A stretch of DNA of 64,000 nucleotides, taken from the NCBI GenBank assembly GCA_001247695.2, contig LGRX02026037.1, forward strand, positions 1 to 64,000. The letters run 5' to 3'. A program made the translations under genes and the position numbers. Positions 11,035 through 21,516 of the stretch are shown in pieces (position 1 is the first letter of the stretch; each line of letters opens with the position of its first letter). The notes under the pieces are model-generated. The model had not been told where the DNA came from, ran no database searches, and saw nothing but the letters and a program-made list of their open reading frames with translations. The stretch is from Cymbomonas tetramitiformis. Lineage: Eukaryota; Chlorophyta; Pyramimonadophyceae; Pyramimonadales; Pyramimonadaceae.

Positions 11035-12822
11035 TCATGGAGAGACTGATTTCACCCCCCACCATAAGGTGGGGGTCTGTCTCCCGCGTTCCCCCCTCGG
11101 AGTGCAGTGCATGTGTCACTGCCGTGACTTGCCGTTCTGCTCCGTCCGTCTCCGATAGCACAAAACCCCCAATTATGTTTTATGATCTATCTTAGACTTC
11201 CGAGAGTTTCACTGCCTGTGCCTGTCTGACCCGCATATATATATATTCATTATATATATATATATATCCTCCGACCCGATATCACACTCCACGTGAGGTT
11301 ATGAGCCTGGACCACTTCTGTGGTGGCATTCTTGGTTGTATTTTTTAAGATCCGTCTCACCGAACGTACCTGGTCACCCACCCTACGGTCTACCAAACCT
11401 ACCTTGGCACCCACCATCCCTTCTACCCACCTTAGCGCACACCCATCGCGCAGTTTTGTCTCAATTTGAGTTGCCGAAACGCTTACCCACAGTTTACCCA
11501 CCAATTTACCTTTTAGACCTTCGACATCGCACGCAACAACCGCGACTTCGACTCTCTGGCCAGCAGCACCTCTACTGCCGGAGAAATAGTTTACCGCACG
11601 ACTATTTTGACCTCACCGGCGGTTTCCTCGTGACATTTGACCCCAATTTCACTTTTACATCGCTCGATTTAGTTAATTTTACGGAAAGTTACGTTGACAC
11701 CAAGAACCCAAACGCGCTCTCGACTATCTGGCCAGCAGCACCGCTCCTGGCGGGAAAAAGGTTTACCGCACGACGTTTTTGACTTCACCGACGTTTTCCC
11801 CGCGAGAATCTACCCAATTTGACCCTTTCATCGTTTGATTTGCTTGATTTTGCGAGAAGTTCGCTTTTCGCTTGGGAACCCTAATTTTGGGTTCGCAGAT
11901 TTTGCAGTCAGCAGTCAGTGGTCAGCGACCATGTCCACTGGACCTCATCGTGCGCGTATGGCCGCTGTTCGTTCAGCGTTGAACTCCTTTCGAGTACATC
12001 GGCAACATTCCACCATTGGCTATGGTCTGGTGGTGCCTGGTGGTGTTTGCGCACCAGACACCAAGCTCGAGTCCATCGCGTTCACCATCGACAACGAGTG
12101 CTTTGACTCTTTCGACCTCATCCCTCCACTTCCCTCACCTTCACCTTATGCGCTCCCTGGTCACCATCTGGTGGTGTTTGGTGGTGCTGTCACGCACACT
12201 TCACCCTTCACCATCGTCCCTTTCGAGCCTTTTCCCATGCGCTCAACCACATCCCTTCACCGCATTTTTCACCTTCGCCCTCCTCACCCCCTCCTCATCG
12301 ACGCACTTGCTTTGGTGGTGCTGCACCACTTTTGGCCTTGGCACCGCACGGGCGTTGGATGATCCCGGGACAATTTGAGAAACCCTAGATCGGAAGCTGT
12401 GGGATGGACGACTATGTCTGTGCCAGCGCGGGCAGATGCCACACTAGCTGAGCTGAAAAAGGCTCCTTAGGATTACATATGTAGATGGCCGGCAGGCCTA
12501 GGATGACAGTGTGTACAGTGTACCGTGGCACTCCTCTCCTTCGGGAGGAGGTGGTGTCATGGAGAGACTGATTTCACCCCCCACCATAAGGTGGGGGTCT
12601 GTCTCCCGCTTTCCCCCCTCGGAGTGCAGTGCATGTGTCACTGCCGTGACTTGCCGTTCTGCTCCGTCCGTCTCCGATAGCACAAAACCCTCAATTATGT
12701 TTTATGATCTATCTTAGACTTCCGAGAGTTTCACTGCCTGTGCCTGTCTGACCCGCATATATATATATATATATATTCATTATATATATATATCCTCCGA
12801 CCCGATATCACACTCCACGTGA
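11035..12822 (+). mobile_element. Short LTR element SLE-1, complete, 1.8 kb
   Basis: Two nearly identical LTRs (11035-11296 and 12557-12822) enclose 1.26 kb. The TSD is a perfect GAGCT (11030-11034 and 12823-12827). The LTRs run TCATGG to CACGTGA, not TG to CA. The sequence after the 5' LTR, GGTTATGAGCCTGG, matches the complement of a half initiator-tRNA-Met as used by copia-type elements. Before the 3' LTR come a hairpin and the polypurine tract GAGGTGGTG. The LTRs contain a TATATA array of variable length. There are no protease, RT or integrase motifs, so it must use enzymes supplied in trans. One ORF (11835-12362) is conserved in SLE-2. Confidence 0.85.
11835..12362 (+). CDS. Conserved unknown ORF of SLE-1
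   Basis: A 175-codon frame with an internal ATG at 11931 that has an ACC before it. I do not recognise the product. It aligns along its whole length with the 163-codon ORF of SLE-2 (18142-18633): both carry NPN, SATMS, ARM-AV-SAL-SFRVHR, GYGLVV-GG, a second VV-GG, RIFHL and the same C-terminal HRTGVG followed by a stop. The frame is kept although the DNA has diverged strongly and the lengths differ, which argues for selection on protein. The text is proline-rich and has a repeated Val-Val-x-Gly-Gly theme from TGGTGGTG motifs. A Gag-like role is possible but unproven. No zinc knuckle is visible. Confidence 0.5.
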   Translation: MICLILREVRFSLGNPNFGFADFAVSSQWSATMSTGPHRARMAAVRSALNSFRVHRQHSTIGYGLVVPGGVCAPDTKLESIAFTIDNECFDSFDLIPPLPSPSPYALPGHHLVVFGGAVTHTSPFTIVPFEPFPMRSTTSLHRIFHLRPPHPLLIDALALVVLHHFWPWHRTGVG

Positions 12823-13114
12823 GAGCTGAAGAAGAAAAATTCAACAGTCTGTATGATATTTTTATTGAGATAAATTGTGTATAAGCATCAAAATCCTTGT
12901 TAAATTAAGTAAACCCACCAAATAATCCAGCCAAAATTTCTTAACTAGTTTTCACTATGATTCAAGCCAGCCAGCCCCTTGATTTCTTATTTTGGCCAAT
13001 TTCTTAAGAAATTAAAGCTAGCCAGCAAATTTCGTCAAGTTGTGACCCCCCTCCCCCCCAAACGCTGGCTGGTTTCTTATTGCTACTATTTCTTATTGGT
13101 GAGTGATTACTGTA

Positions 13115-14223
13115 TGCCTTTGACCCTCGTCCTGCGGTGTCCGGACAGTCGCTTTCCGCCAGCATCCGGTAGGGTAGGATGCCGCCATCGGGTTTGGGTT
13201 TGCGGAGAGCGCTGAAATCTGCAGCCATTCGCGTTTCACCCGGTTGAACCGCTTATCTTGAACGTATCGTATCTTCGTATGCCTTGCACTATGCTTGCTT
13301 ATATAACGGGCGCTAAGCAAGCACGGTACTATGGTCGCGTCAAGGAATGTATACCATTCCTTGAGCACCGGCATTCCGGGGAGTCGCCTAGGTCACGTAG
13401 ATTGTTCATCCACTCAAGTCAAATGAACAAACCTGGCAACCTATAAACTTGTTTATTGTGCGTGACACAAGCTACTTGAATACAGGTTTGTGATTACGTT
13501 TGTTCGTGCGGGCGCGTTGTAGTGCGGATGGCTAACCTCACGTGATCATCTTCGCGCAAGGGAGGCGAAGCTGATCACGTGCAGTTGGACACGAGCTCGC
13601 AATTCAAGAGTCTATGCATATATGCACTGTGCGATATGCTGTATGGTATGCCGTGCAATAATATATGATAAAAAATACACCGTTGCTGCTGACCCGGGTC
13701 AACAGCACCAGTGTATTTTGAAGTGAACGGAAGTCGAAAGTGATTAAGAAACAGTTCCAAACTGTCTCGAGCTTCCCAACACCGATTTATCTGCGTCCGA
13801 TGATTGTGTACATGTAATTGTACCGTCAGATCGAAAATGATTTTATACACAACGTCTGGCGTAATTTTCGAGTCATCGTCGTCATCGAAAATGCACGTTT
13901 GATTAGGTCATGAAATTGTTGTATGTGGGGTCCATAAGTCCATTTCTCCGAGCCTCTTCGATCTACTGTAACGTCGACCCTCGCAGCCGCGCAGCGGCCG
14001 CGCTCGGAGAAACTCTGGGGACAAGAGTAGACATTGTCTTAAAGACATAAGACAAACTGAAACTCAAACTCTGTACAACCGGTCATATGAAATAACGTGA
14101 TAGATCGGCCGTTTTTAGGCAACGGAGCCGATAAATCGGGGAACGGTTCTGAAATGGTCCACGATGGAAAATCGAAAATCTCAGTCGTTCGATTTTTCCG
14201 ATTTTCCCGTTCTGGTTTTCTTC
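13115..14223. other. Spacer with two strong palindromes and a dispersed repeat
   Basis: No gene is supported. A hairpin at about 13542-13583 pairs CACGTGATCA with TGATCACGTG and CTTCGC with GCGAAG. A nearly perfect 48-bp palindrome at about 13673-13720 pairs AAAATACAC with GTGTATTTT and centres on TGACCCGGGTCA. At 13948-14028 an 80-bp sequence bounded by CTCCGAGC and GCTCGGAG recurs at 49267-49345. Confidence 0.55.
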
Positions 14224-14531
14224 GCTGTTGCTGGATTTGGCACGCCGACAGTGTCATCATCATCTGTGTCATCACCGATATGGTTCGACTACTATGACTT
14301 CTTCACTGTCATCAGCGCCATCTCCGATATCGACTTCGGTAGTCAGACAGTTCATAGCATCTGTCATTTTCACATCTGACACCTTAGGGGCTGTCATCAG
14401 ATTCTTTCGGCGGAAGCTATAACACGTCGTATTATCTTGTGTATAGCTTCACAGTTTCACGGTTGACATATGCGAGCGTAGCACCTTGACTTGTAGTGCT
14501 TCACTGTGTGTTTGTTTTCACAGGTTATGGG

Positions 14532-16411
14532 AAAAAAAAAACATGATGCCTGTATCTATTTCATCTACACGCCTACGGTTAAGGCTATGTGTGTGGTATA
14601 TGTGGATGACTTTGGTATGGCCTGTTCCACGGCCCTTGAGAGGGCCTTCTGGACAGCTTTCAGAGCAACCTTTAAGGCCAAACACTTGGGTCCTATATCC
14701 TCAATCCTTCAGATGACAGTACAGCATGATGACCAGGGGGTGTACCTCAATCAGTCTCGGCAGATTAAGGACCTTATGACAGCTAACAACATACCCGAGA
14801 GACCCTTCCGTACACCTATGGACTCTAAGCTGGTGATATCAAAACCAGCAGACCCTGACCTCACTCTGGTAAAGCCCTATCGGTATATCCTTGGGTCTCT
14901 GCTCTGGCACAGCAGGACTTCACGGCCAGATATCTACTATGCAGTTATCTACCTATCACAGATTGTGGCCTGTCCCTCAGAGGACTCAATGAAGGCTCTT
15001 ATCAGAATTGCACAGTATCTGGACTGCACGGCACACTACAGAATGGCCTTCTATTACCCTGAGAGGCCAGCACGTGTGCTCACACTGTTTGTGTACTCCG
15101 ATGCTGACCTTGCCAGAGACCTGGAAAACTCAGCTAGATCATACTCTGGCATGGTGATATTCTTCTGTGGCATGATTCTACAGTATGGTACAGTCAGACA
15201 GACTATCACAGAGACATTAAGGTGGGCAGGTATTAAAAAAGGTAAAATACCGGTACGGGAAATACCGGTATTTTACCCGGTAATACCACCCCCTGAAATC
15301 ACAATACCACCCATAATCCAACAATACCACCCATATACCACAATACCACCCAAAATACCCACAATACCACCCAAAATACCCACAATACCACCCAAAATAC
15401 CCACATTACCACCCAAAGTCCTGTTGCTGCTGTCGGTTCCGGATTTATGTCACCTCTTGTGAGCGATAGTGGTATATATCTTCCACTATAACCCACCGAA
15501 CATCATGCGGGTGAGCTTTGGCTACATGGGGAGCTATCTACATTCGATATCTGATGGCGTAAACTAATATTGGCAAATGCCTTGCTGGCGGTATAACTTT
15601 GGTAATACCACCGAAAGTAATACCGGTATTTTACCTGGTATTACCATACCCCAGTTTCAAAATACCGGTATAATGCCCACCTTAAGAGACATCTTCTACG
15701 GGTTCAGAATATGTTGCAGCATCTACTGCAGCTCAGCGGGTGGTGTCTCTCATGTTTATGCTGACAGAAATATTCGGCTATATACAACACCCTATTCAGG
15801 GACAGCCACCCTCTACTACTGGACTTGATTCTGAGATCACTGAAGCCGAGAGGGTCGCCACTGACATTGCATTCAGCTACCCTGGTTTACAGCCGGGCAC
15901 TCTCCTGACTAAACTCCTGGATTACACTACACCTACGGGTACAGGAGTCGGTGGTGTCAGGCCTGATGGCAAGTCAGTGACAGATGAGCTCGAGATTTAT
16001 TCAGAATCAGACCGCAGGCCAGTGGACTATCAGAATATGAGAAGCACAGAATACCTTCCAGCTTCAGCAACCTGCCCCAGATTGGAGCTTCCAGTTCCTC
16101 TTCTCCTGGATAATGATGCATGCAGATCTATTGCTGAAAATATCCCACTGTCCCAGAAGATCAAGCATGTTCTGGTCAGATTCCATATGCTCAGAGACTT
16201 TGTCAGACTGGGCTGGATCATATGCTGGAGGGTACCTTCGGAGAAGAACTTGGCTGACCCCTACACCAAGCCGGTTCCTCCCACCAAGAACACCGTGCCC
16301 TACTTCAACATGCTCTTTGACAGCTACATGGATATGCAAAAGGCAGTGATTCAGGCTGCCAGATCTTTTGGATTTTCGACATGGAGGCCTACTCAGAAAG
16401 CAGCAGCATGA
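14532..16411 (+). pseudogene. Copia reverse transcriptase/RNase H, interrupted
   Basis: The first part (to 15217) carries the C-terminal half of a copia RT: the catalytic YVDD, the LGPISSILQM region, and the RNase H lead-in LGSLLWHSRTSRPDI and SDADLA. After the hAT-like insertion (15218-15684) the frame resumes one base offset with EYVAAS, the LLDNDACRSIAEN motif, KHV-VRFHMLRD and the ENLADPYTKP signature, ending at 16411. Removing the insertion together with one TSD copy restores a single frame. The N-terminal RT motifs, integrase, protease and Gag are absent, so the element cannot move on its own. Confidence 0.8.
15218..15684. mobile_element. hAT-like MITE, 467 bp
   Basis: The termini TAAGGTGGGCA and TGCCCACCTTA are perfect inverted repeats. 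The flanking 8-mers AGAGACAT (15210-15217 and 15685-15692) are identical. An 8-bp TSD with this kind of terminus fits the hAT superfamily. Inside are palindromes of the ATACCGGTAT type near both ends and a 21-bp tandem array based on AATACCACCCAAAATACCC (about 15298-15415). There is no coding capacity. Confidence 0.75.
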
Positions 16412-17006
16412 TCTGACTGTGAGTACCCTCTGATTTGTCCTGTTTTGGGTTTTGTATCTGATTGTGCTTTGCAGGTACTTTGTTGCAGGTACTTTATGAT
16501 TTGGTTTTGAAAATATATGCAGAATACAACCAACCGATAGAATGATAGTTAGCCTAGAGGTTTAGCAAGCATGCACAAGACCTGTTATGTGAATGTTGCA
16601 TGCCGTACCTTGACTCCTACGACCGTATGTACCCTTCGGGGACCCGTGACCGGCACCTGTCTCGTACGTGAGAGCCTCTGCCTCCACCCGCTGTGACCCT
16701 CCCTACATCTTCCTTTGTCTGTAAGTCTGACGGTGCAGGGTGACCTGGACCTGCCTTCGTCGGGTACTCTTTGTCATATCCCTGACGAAGCATCCGGCTG
16801 CATGGCACCGCGGTGTGCGGACCCTCAGGGCACAGAAGCATTCTATTCCCCCGGTGGAGGAGTGGCACTAGAGACAGGGAGCTGATAGGCCTGCCAGGAC
16901 CGTGCGGACTTTGTCCAGCTTTTTGGGGTTTTCAGCCCTGGCAGGCATGATTGTGGTTCTTTCTGGTCTGGACTGGAGATTGGTATGAGTGTATTCATTC
17001 TAGCTG

Positions 17007-17027
17007 CCCACCTCACTCGAGGTGGTG
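17007..17027 (+). promoter_or_regulatory. Hairpin polypurine tract of the copia element
   Basis: A seven-base-pair stem (CCACCTC with GAGGTGG, loop ACTC) whose 3' arm is the polypurine tract GAGGTGGTG that abuts the 3' LTR at 17028. The same tract, also in the 3' arm of a hairpin, sits before the 3' LTRs of SLE-1 (to 12556), SLE-2 (to 18928) and SLE-3 (to 8252). Confidence 0.7.
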
Positions 17028-17161
17028 TGCTGGATTTGGCACGCCGACAGTGTCATCATCATCTGTGTCATCACCGATATGGTTCGACTACTATGACTTC
17101 TTCACTGTCATCAGCGCCATCTCCGATATCGACTTCGGTAGTCAGACGGTTCATAGCATCT

Positions 17162-19176
17162 TCACGGGGAGCCCAATCTTGCCACCCCCACTGTAAGGGG
17201 GGGGCACAGTGGGTCTCCTGTCCGTCACCCCTCAGCCCGATGTGTCACCAGTGTCCGTTGTCACGTGTGTCACGGTGTGCTATAAAACACCTATCTCAGT
17301 ATTTTATATCATCTTAGTATCCGAGAGCACGAGCACCTGCCCCTGCGAGACAGTTCCGCTCCTCAGCGCCCGACATATATATATCCTTATATATATATTT
17401 CTCACTTCTTGTCAGGTTATCGGCCACCACTTGTGGGTGCTCGTTGTTTACTTTTGATCCTTGGAGGGCGAACCGAACTTCCTCGAATCCGCCGCACACC
17501 GACGGCAGCTGTTTCGTCCTTACGGCAGCGACTATATCCAGACCCCGGCCACCGTTGAAGATCGCGGCCGAGTCCAAAATTTTATCACCAAACCGTGGGC
17601 AATTTGGGCCAAAGTTGAGCCCTGTTGTTTTTGCGTATTTTCAAACAATCCCGACCGCCGCAACCGACGGCAGTTGTTTCGTCCTTACGACAACAACTAT
17701 ATCACGACCCCGGCCACCGTTGAAGATCGCGGCCGCGACCAGAATTTATCACAGAACCGTAAGCAAATTGGGCTACAATTGTGCCCTGCCGCTTTTACGT
17801 ATTTCCGACCATTCACAACTACGTGCCCTACACTCTGGACAGCAGCGCCCGAACTGTGGCGAAACTGGCTTACCGCACGTTATTTTTGACCTCACCGCCG
17901 TTTTCCTCGTCGAATTTCACCCCAATTTGGCTTTTACATCGCCCGATTTGGTTAATTTTACGAAGAGTTACGTTTTCGACACGCACCCAAACGCGCCCTC
18001 GCCTTTCTGGACAGCAGCGCCGCTCCTGCAGGACAACTGGCTTGCCGCACGACTTGTTTGACGTCACCGACGTCTTCCTCGTCAAAATCTACCCCAATTT
18101 GACTCATCCATCGTTGGATTTGGTTCATTTTTCAGAAAGTTATGTCTTCGCTTGAGAACCCTAACTTGGCGTTCGCGGAATTATCCAGCCAGCGGTCAGC
18201 CACCATGTCCGCTGACCGCCAGAATGCGCGCATGCCCGCTGTTCATTCAGCGTTGGCATCTTTTCGAGTCCATCGACGGCATCCTTCACATGGCTATGGT
18301 CTGGTGGTGTCTGGTGGTGCTTATGCACTAGACACCAACATCGAGTCTATCGCCTTCGCCAATGACGACAACTCTGAGCACAACGAGTTACGTCCGCAGC
18401 ATCCTCCGCTCTCCGCTCCACCCTTCGTGCCCCTTGGCCACTGCGTGGTGGTGTGCGGTGGTGTTACAGCACCAACCCCACCGGTTCTCCCCTCTGCTTG
18501 CGCGCTCATTGGCGGCAGAGTGGGGGCACGCCGCATTTTTCACCTTCCATCCCCCTGCCCCCTCTTCGTTGACGCATCCGCTCTGGTGGTGCCAGGCCGC
18601 TTTTGGCTCTGGCATCGCACCGGCGTTGGTTGAACGTTGTAGGGGTGAGTATTGCCTCACTGGCGCTTGACGCATGCGATCGAGGGTGACGCCGCCCCAA
18701 GCAAGATTGAGAAACAACATCACAGTTCGGAAAAGACCCTTCTCCATGCCTACACGGCTTGTGATTGACTCTCGAGGGAGCCGAACTCTTTAGATTTAGT
18801 TAGCAACGGACTTTTGGACATCTTGGGATGGCACATGCCGGACTACTCGGGCCAGTTTGGCCCCTAGACCCTGCAGTGCTCCTGTCTCTTTGCCTGGTGA
18901 CACCTCAACCCCACGGGGTGAGGTGGTGTCACGGGGAGCCCAATCTTGCCACCCCCACTGTAAGGGGGGGGGCACAGTGGGTCTCCTGTCTGTCACCCCT
19001 CAGCCCGATGTGTCACCAGTGTCCGTTGTCACGTGTGTCACGGTGTGCTATAAAACACCTATCTCAGTATTTTATATCATCTTAGTATCCGAGAGCACCT
19101 GCCCCTGCGAGACAGTTCCGCTCCTCAGCGCCCGACATATATATATCCTTCTATATATATTTCTCACTTCTTGTCA
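17162..19176 (+). mobile_element. Short LTR element SLE-2, complete, 2.0 kb
   Basis: LTRs at 17162-17414 and 18929-19176 run TCACGGGG to TTGTCA. The TSD CATCT is perfect (17157-17161 and 19177-19181), and removing the element rebuilds the copia 3' LTR exactly to 294 bp. GGTTATCGGCC follows the 5' LTR as a half-tRNA-type primer site. The hairpin CACCTCA/TGAGGTG with inner CCCC/GGGG and the tract GAGGTGGTG precede the 3' LTR. A CTATAAAAC box lies in each LTR. The interior is homologous to SLE-1 over more than 1 kb although the LTRs have diverged. A segment with ACGGCAG-TGTTTCGTCCTTACG is duplicated at about 17507 and 17669. No enzyme domains are present. Confidence 0.85.
18142..18633 (+). CDS. 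Conserved unknown ORF of SLE-2
   Basis: A 163-codon ORF from an ATG at 18142, matching the SLE-1 ORF over its full length down to the shared C-terminal HRTGVG. Similarity is strongest in the first 75 residues (ARM-AV-SAL-SFRVHR, GYGLVV, ESIAF) and the last 35 (RIFHL, LALVV-type, HRTGVG). The middle is proline-rich and length-variable, with in-frame indels. The family is unrecognised. It is the only long frame shared by the two elements, so it is the best candidate for a structural (Gag-like) product, but this is inference. Confidence 0.5.
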   Translation: MSSLENPNLAFAELSSQRSATMSADRQNARMPAVHSALASFRVHRRHPSHGYGLVVSGGAYALDTNIESIAFANDDNSEHNELRPQHPPLSAPPFVPLGHCVVVCGGVTAPTPPVLPSACALIGGRVGARRIFHLPSPCPLFVDASALVVPGRFWLWHRTGVG

Positions 19177-19571
19177 CATCTGTCATTTTCACATCTGACA
19201 CCTTAGGGGCTGTCATCACATTCTTTCGGCGGAAGCTATAACACTTCGTATTATCTTGTGTATAGCTTCACAGTTTCACGGTTGACATATGCGAGCGTAG
19301 CACCTTGACTTGTAGTGCTTCACTGTGTGTTTGTTTTCACAGCTGTGTAAGCGTTCATTCCTTTTTCGCAAAACTTACGGGGACAGTCTCACAGCTTGTT
19401 TGACCGGTGTATATTACATAAAAATCATGATACTAAGCATGCGCATACATTGAATAGTGATCCTGAGACTGTTAGTACCAAGTAGGTATCAACAATCTGA
19501 GGATCCGCTAACGCATTCTCTACATTTTGAGAATCTCCGCAAGCGGGCTACTTGCGCCCGGTTGCGGGGTA

Positions 19572-20264
19572 TGTGCCCGGAGGCACAGCGTGAGCCGATA
19601 TGTCTATGCGTCCGTATGTGTGTCATCGGGGGTAATCTGGGATTGGCACGATGACAGTGAGATTGGGCTTGAAACCACGATGAGAATGAATACCAGATGT
19701 CCGGGGTATGACAGTATGACACTATGACACTATGACAGTATGACAGTATGACACTATAGTAGTATGACAGTACTGTGGGGGGTGTCATCGTGGAACTCAG
19801 TCAGACCCTCGAAGAATGGTCAGATTCGCATCGGGGTTGAAAAGACAATGAAATCGAATATCAGATATTAAGGTTATGACAGTATGACAGTATGACGCTA
19901 TGACAGTATGACAGTATGACAGTACAGTAGTATGACAGTACTGTGGGGCAGTCATCGTGTCAGTCTGTTGGCATAACATCTGAATCGAGAATGACGAATC
20001 GGAATTAGAAATGAGATCGGATCGGGAACTGAACGTTGAGCCGAAGTGTGACATCGGCTCTCGAGTGGTTGACCCTGCAACCTGAGTGACGAGTGAATAA
20101 GTAGAGCACTTGAGAAGTGTTTAGCCTTCAGAACTCGGAACCGAATTATCGTTTGTACCTCAATCTGGCCCTGATCCAGTATATTATAAAAATCCGAATT
20201 GTGTACCTTTGCACGTTCAATCAAAAACATATCTCCGAGCATCTGTCGTCGTGCCCCTGGCACA
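19572..20264 (+). repeat. 5' LTR of the Ty3 element
   Basis: 693 bp, TGTGCC to GGCACA. It holds two runs of a roughly 9-10 bp motif (TATGACAGTATGACAC-like; about 19703-19770 and 19875-19942), each closing with ACAGTACTGTGGGG. A TATTATAAAAA promoter-like box sits near 20181-20191, about 75 bp before the LTR end. The LTR matches 34016-34708 with 13 differences. Confidence 0.93.
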
Positions 20265-20266
20265 TT

Positions 20267-20277
20267 TGGTATCAGCG
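20267..20277 (+). promoter_or_regulatory. Primer-binding site of the Ty3 element
   Basis: TGGTATCAGCG starts two bases after the LTR. The first nine bases match the usual site complementary to the 3' end of initiator tRNA-Met (TGGTATCAGAGC). This differs from the half-tRNA site used by the copia and SLE elements in this window. Confidence 0.7.
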
Positions 20278-21516
20278 TGCTGCGATTTCGCCTCTGCGCA
20301 ACTCGCCCACGGGCCTTTTGTAACTTCCGTTGTAATACAGGGGGAGAGCTGCACTTCCGGCTATCTGGGCGCAATTTTAGCCTCCGTAAGTACGTTTTTT
20401 TTCGTATACAACGGCCGTATCCTTTGGAAAACATCTCCAAAACTTCATATTTTCGTCCCTTAACACTGGGGGCCCAACCAGGCTCAAAAAAGTCAGCATT
20501 CGTTTTCCGATCTTAACTTCCAAGTCTGCCCCAGGCTACAAACAACCGTCAGGGAGCACCCTAAAGGGTTTCCCCGGTTTATAGTAGCCAGGAAAACGTC
20601 ATAGCCCACTTTCTAGAGCCTTAAAAAGGCGAAAAACAGCCAAAAACAGCCCAAAATAGCCGTTTTAGCCCCTTTTCAGCCTACCCCCAAACCTTCCACA
20701 GTAGCCCCCACCACCAAAAACTCCTTCCCCAGACCCCATAGGACACCCTAGAACCCCCCAATACCGCCCTCACGGCCACCAGCAGCTGGGAAAACCCCTC
20801 AAAGTAGCGCTTTTAGTGGCTTCTGGACAGTTTCTGGACAGTTTCTGGACACCTCTGGTTTACCCTCTGGCTGGAATATTTTGGGAGTGTACGAAGTCCG
20901 GCTACCTTCTGGGACCTTGCTGAGCTTTCTGGGACCTTGCTGAGCTTTCTGGTTGCAGTTCCTTGACCCCTGCCTGCATACATAGGCACTTGAAATCTGT
21001 GTCGCGGAGCCCTGGCGAATTTTTGAGTTCGCCGGTGTATGGCAGTACCCCCTTCGCCAGAAGAATACAGAAGAGCGTGGTGGAAGCAAGGACCCATCAA
21101 GTGGGTATTCCCTCCAGACCCCACCTACCCACCGGCAGGCGCCTTCTGGCAGAGCGGTCCTTGGAGCGGTCCTCCTTCCCCCTCATCCTCTGACGACGAG
21201 GAGGAGAACTGAGCGCCTGAACAGCATACACTCTGGCTATCCCACCAGCGCGCCACTACCGTGAGTGGTACTACCAGGGGTTCACGGTTTTCGTCTTCAA
21301 CTACCCGGACCCTTACCACCCAGCAATACCGGTGCTTCCTGGTGAAACCTTGGCCGACGCTCCACCGTCTCCAGAAGTCAGCCCTACACCTTCACCTCCT
21401 CCTTCCCCCCCTCACGAAAGCGACACTGAATAAATAAAGGCGAGCACTTCCTACCTTCTGCTCACCTGTGGCTTTTGCCACACCCAGCGTGCGATCTGAT
21501 CAGCTCAGCAGCCAGT
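20278..21516 (+). other. Untranslated leader of the Ty3 element
   Basis: About 1.2 kb between the primer site and gag. It is C-rich in the middle, with GCC-AAAACAGCC-type near-repeats (about 20625-20665), a triple TTTCTGGACAG repeat (20819-20850) and a doubled TGGGACCTTGCTGAGCTTTC (about 20910-20951). AATAAATAAAG is at 21429. No gene is supported. Short frames exist but show no homology. Confidence 0.5.

Larger units (their letters stand above)
10779..13112. mobile_element. Tc1/mariner-like MITE, split by SLE-1
   Basis: The inverted termini start CAGTAATCACTCACCAATAA (left from 10779; the complement ends at 13112) and are flanked by TA on both sides (10777-10778 and 13113-13114). CAGT termini with a TA TSD fit Tc1/mariner. 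Without the 1.8-kb SLE-1 insertion the element would be about 540 bp and has no transposase. Both halves repeat the string AATTTCGTCAAGTTGTGACCCCC near their subterminal regions (about 10830 and 13030) in the same orientation. Confidence 0.7.
14229..19341 (+). mobile_element. Ty1/copia element, internally deleted and twice invaded
   Basis: LTRs of 294 bp: 14229-14522 at the 5' end, and at the 3' end 17028-17161 plus 19182-19341, split by SLE-2. By eye they differ at about three positions. They run TGCTGG to TTCACA. The TSD GCTGT is perfect (14224-14228 and 19342-19346). GGTTATGGG follows the 5' LTR directly and matches a half initiator-tRNA-Met primer site, then an A-run and the middle of RT. 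Gag, protease and integrase are therefore deleted from the primer site onward. A CCACCTC/GAGGTGG hairpin and the polypurine tract GAGGTGGTG precede the 3' LTR. About 600 bp between the ORF and the 3' LTR is non-coding. Confidence 0.85.

Noticed and set aside
15298..15415. CRISPR-like spaced repeats (AATACCACCC units)
   Set aside because: Repeats are head to tail without unique spacers and lie inside a MITE of a eukaryotic genome.
15217..15685. piggyBac-type insertion with TTAA duplication
   Set aside because: TTAA is present on both sides, but only the 8-bp TSD AGAGACAT restores the copia reading frame, and the flanks extend beyond TTAA; hAT-like fits better.
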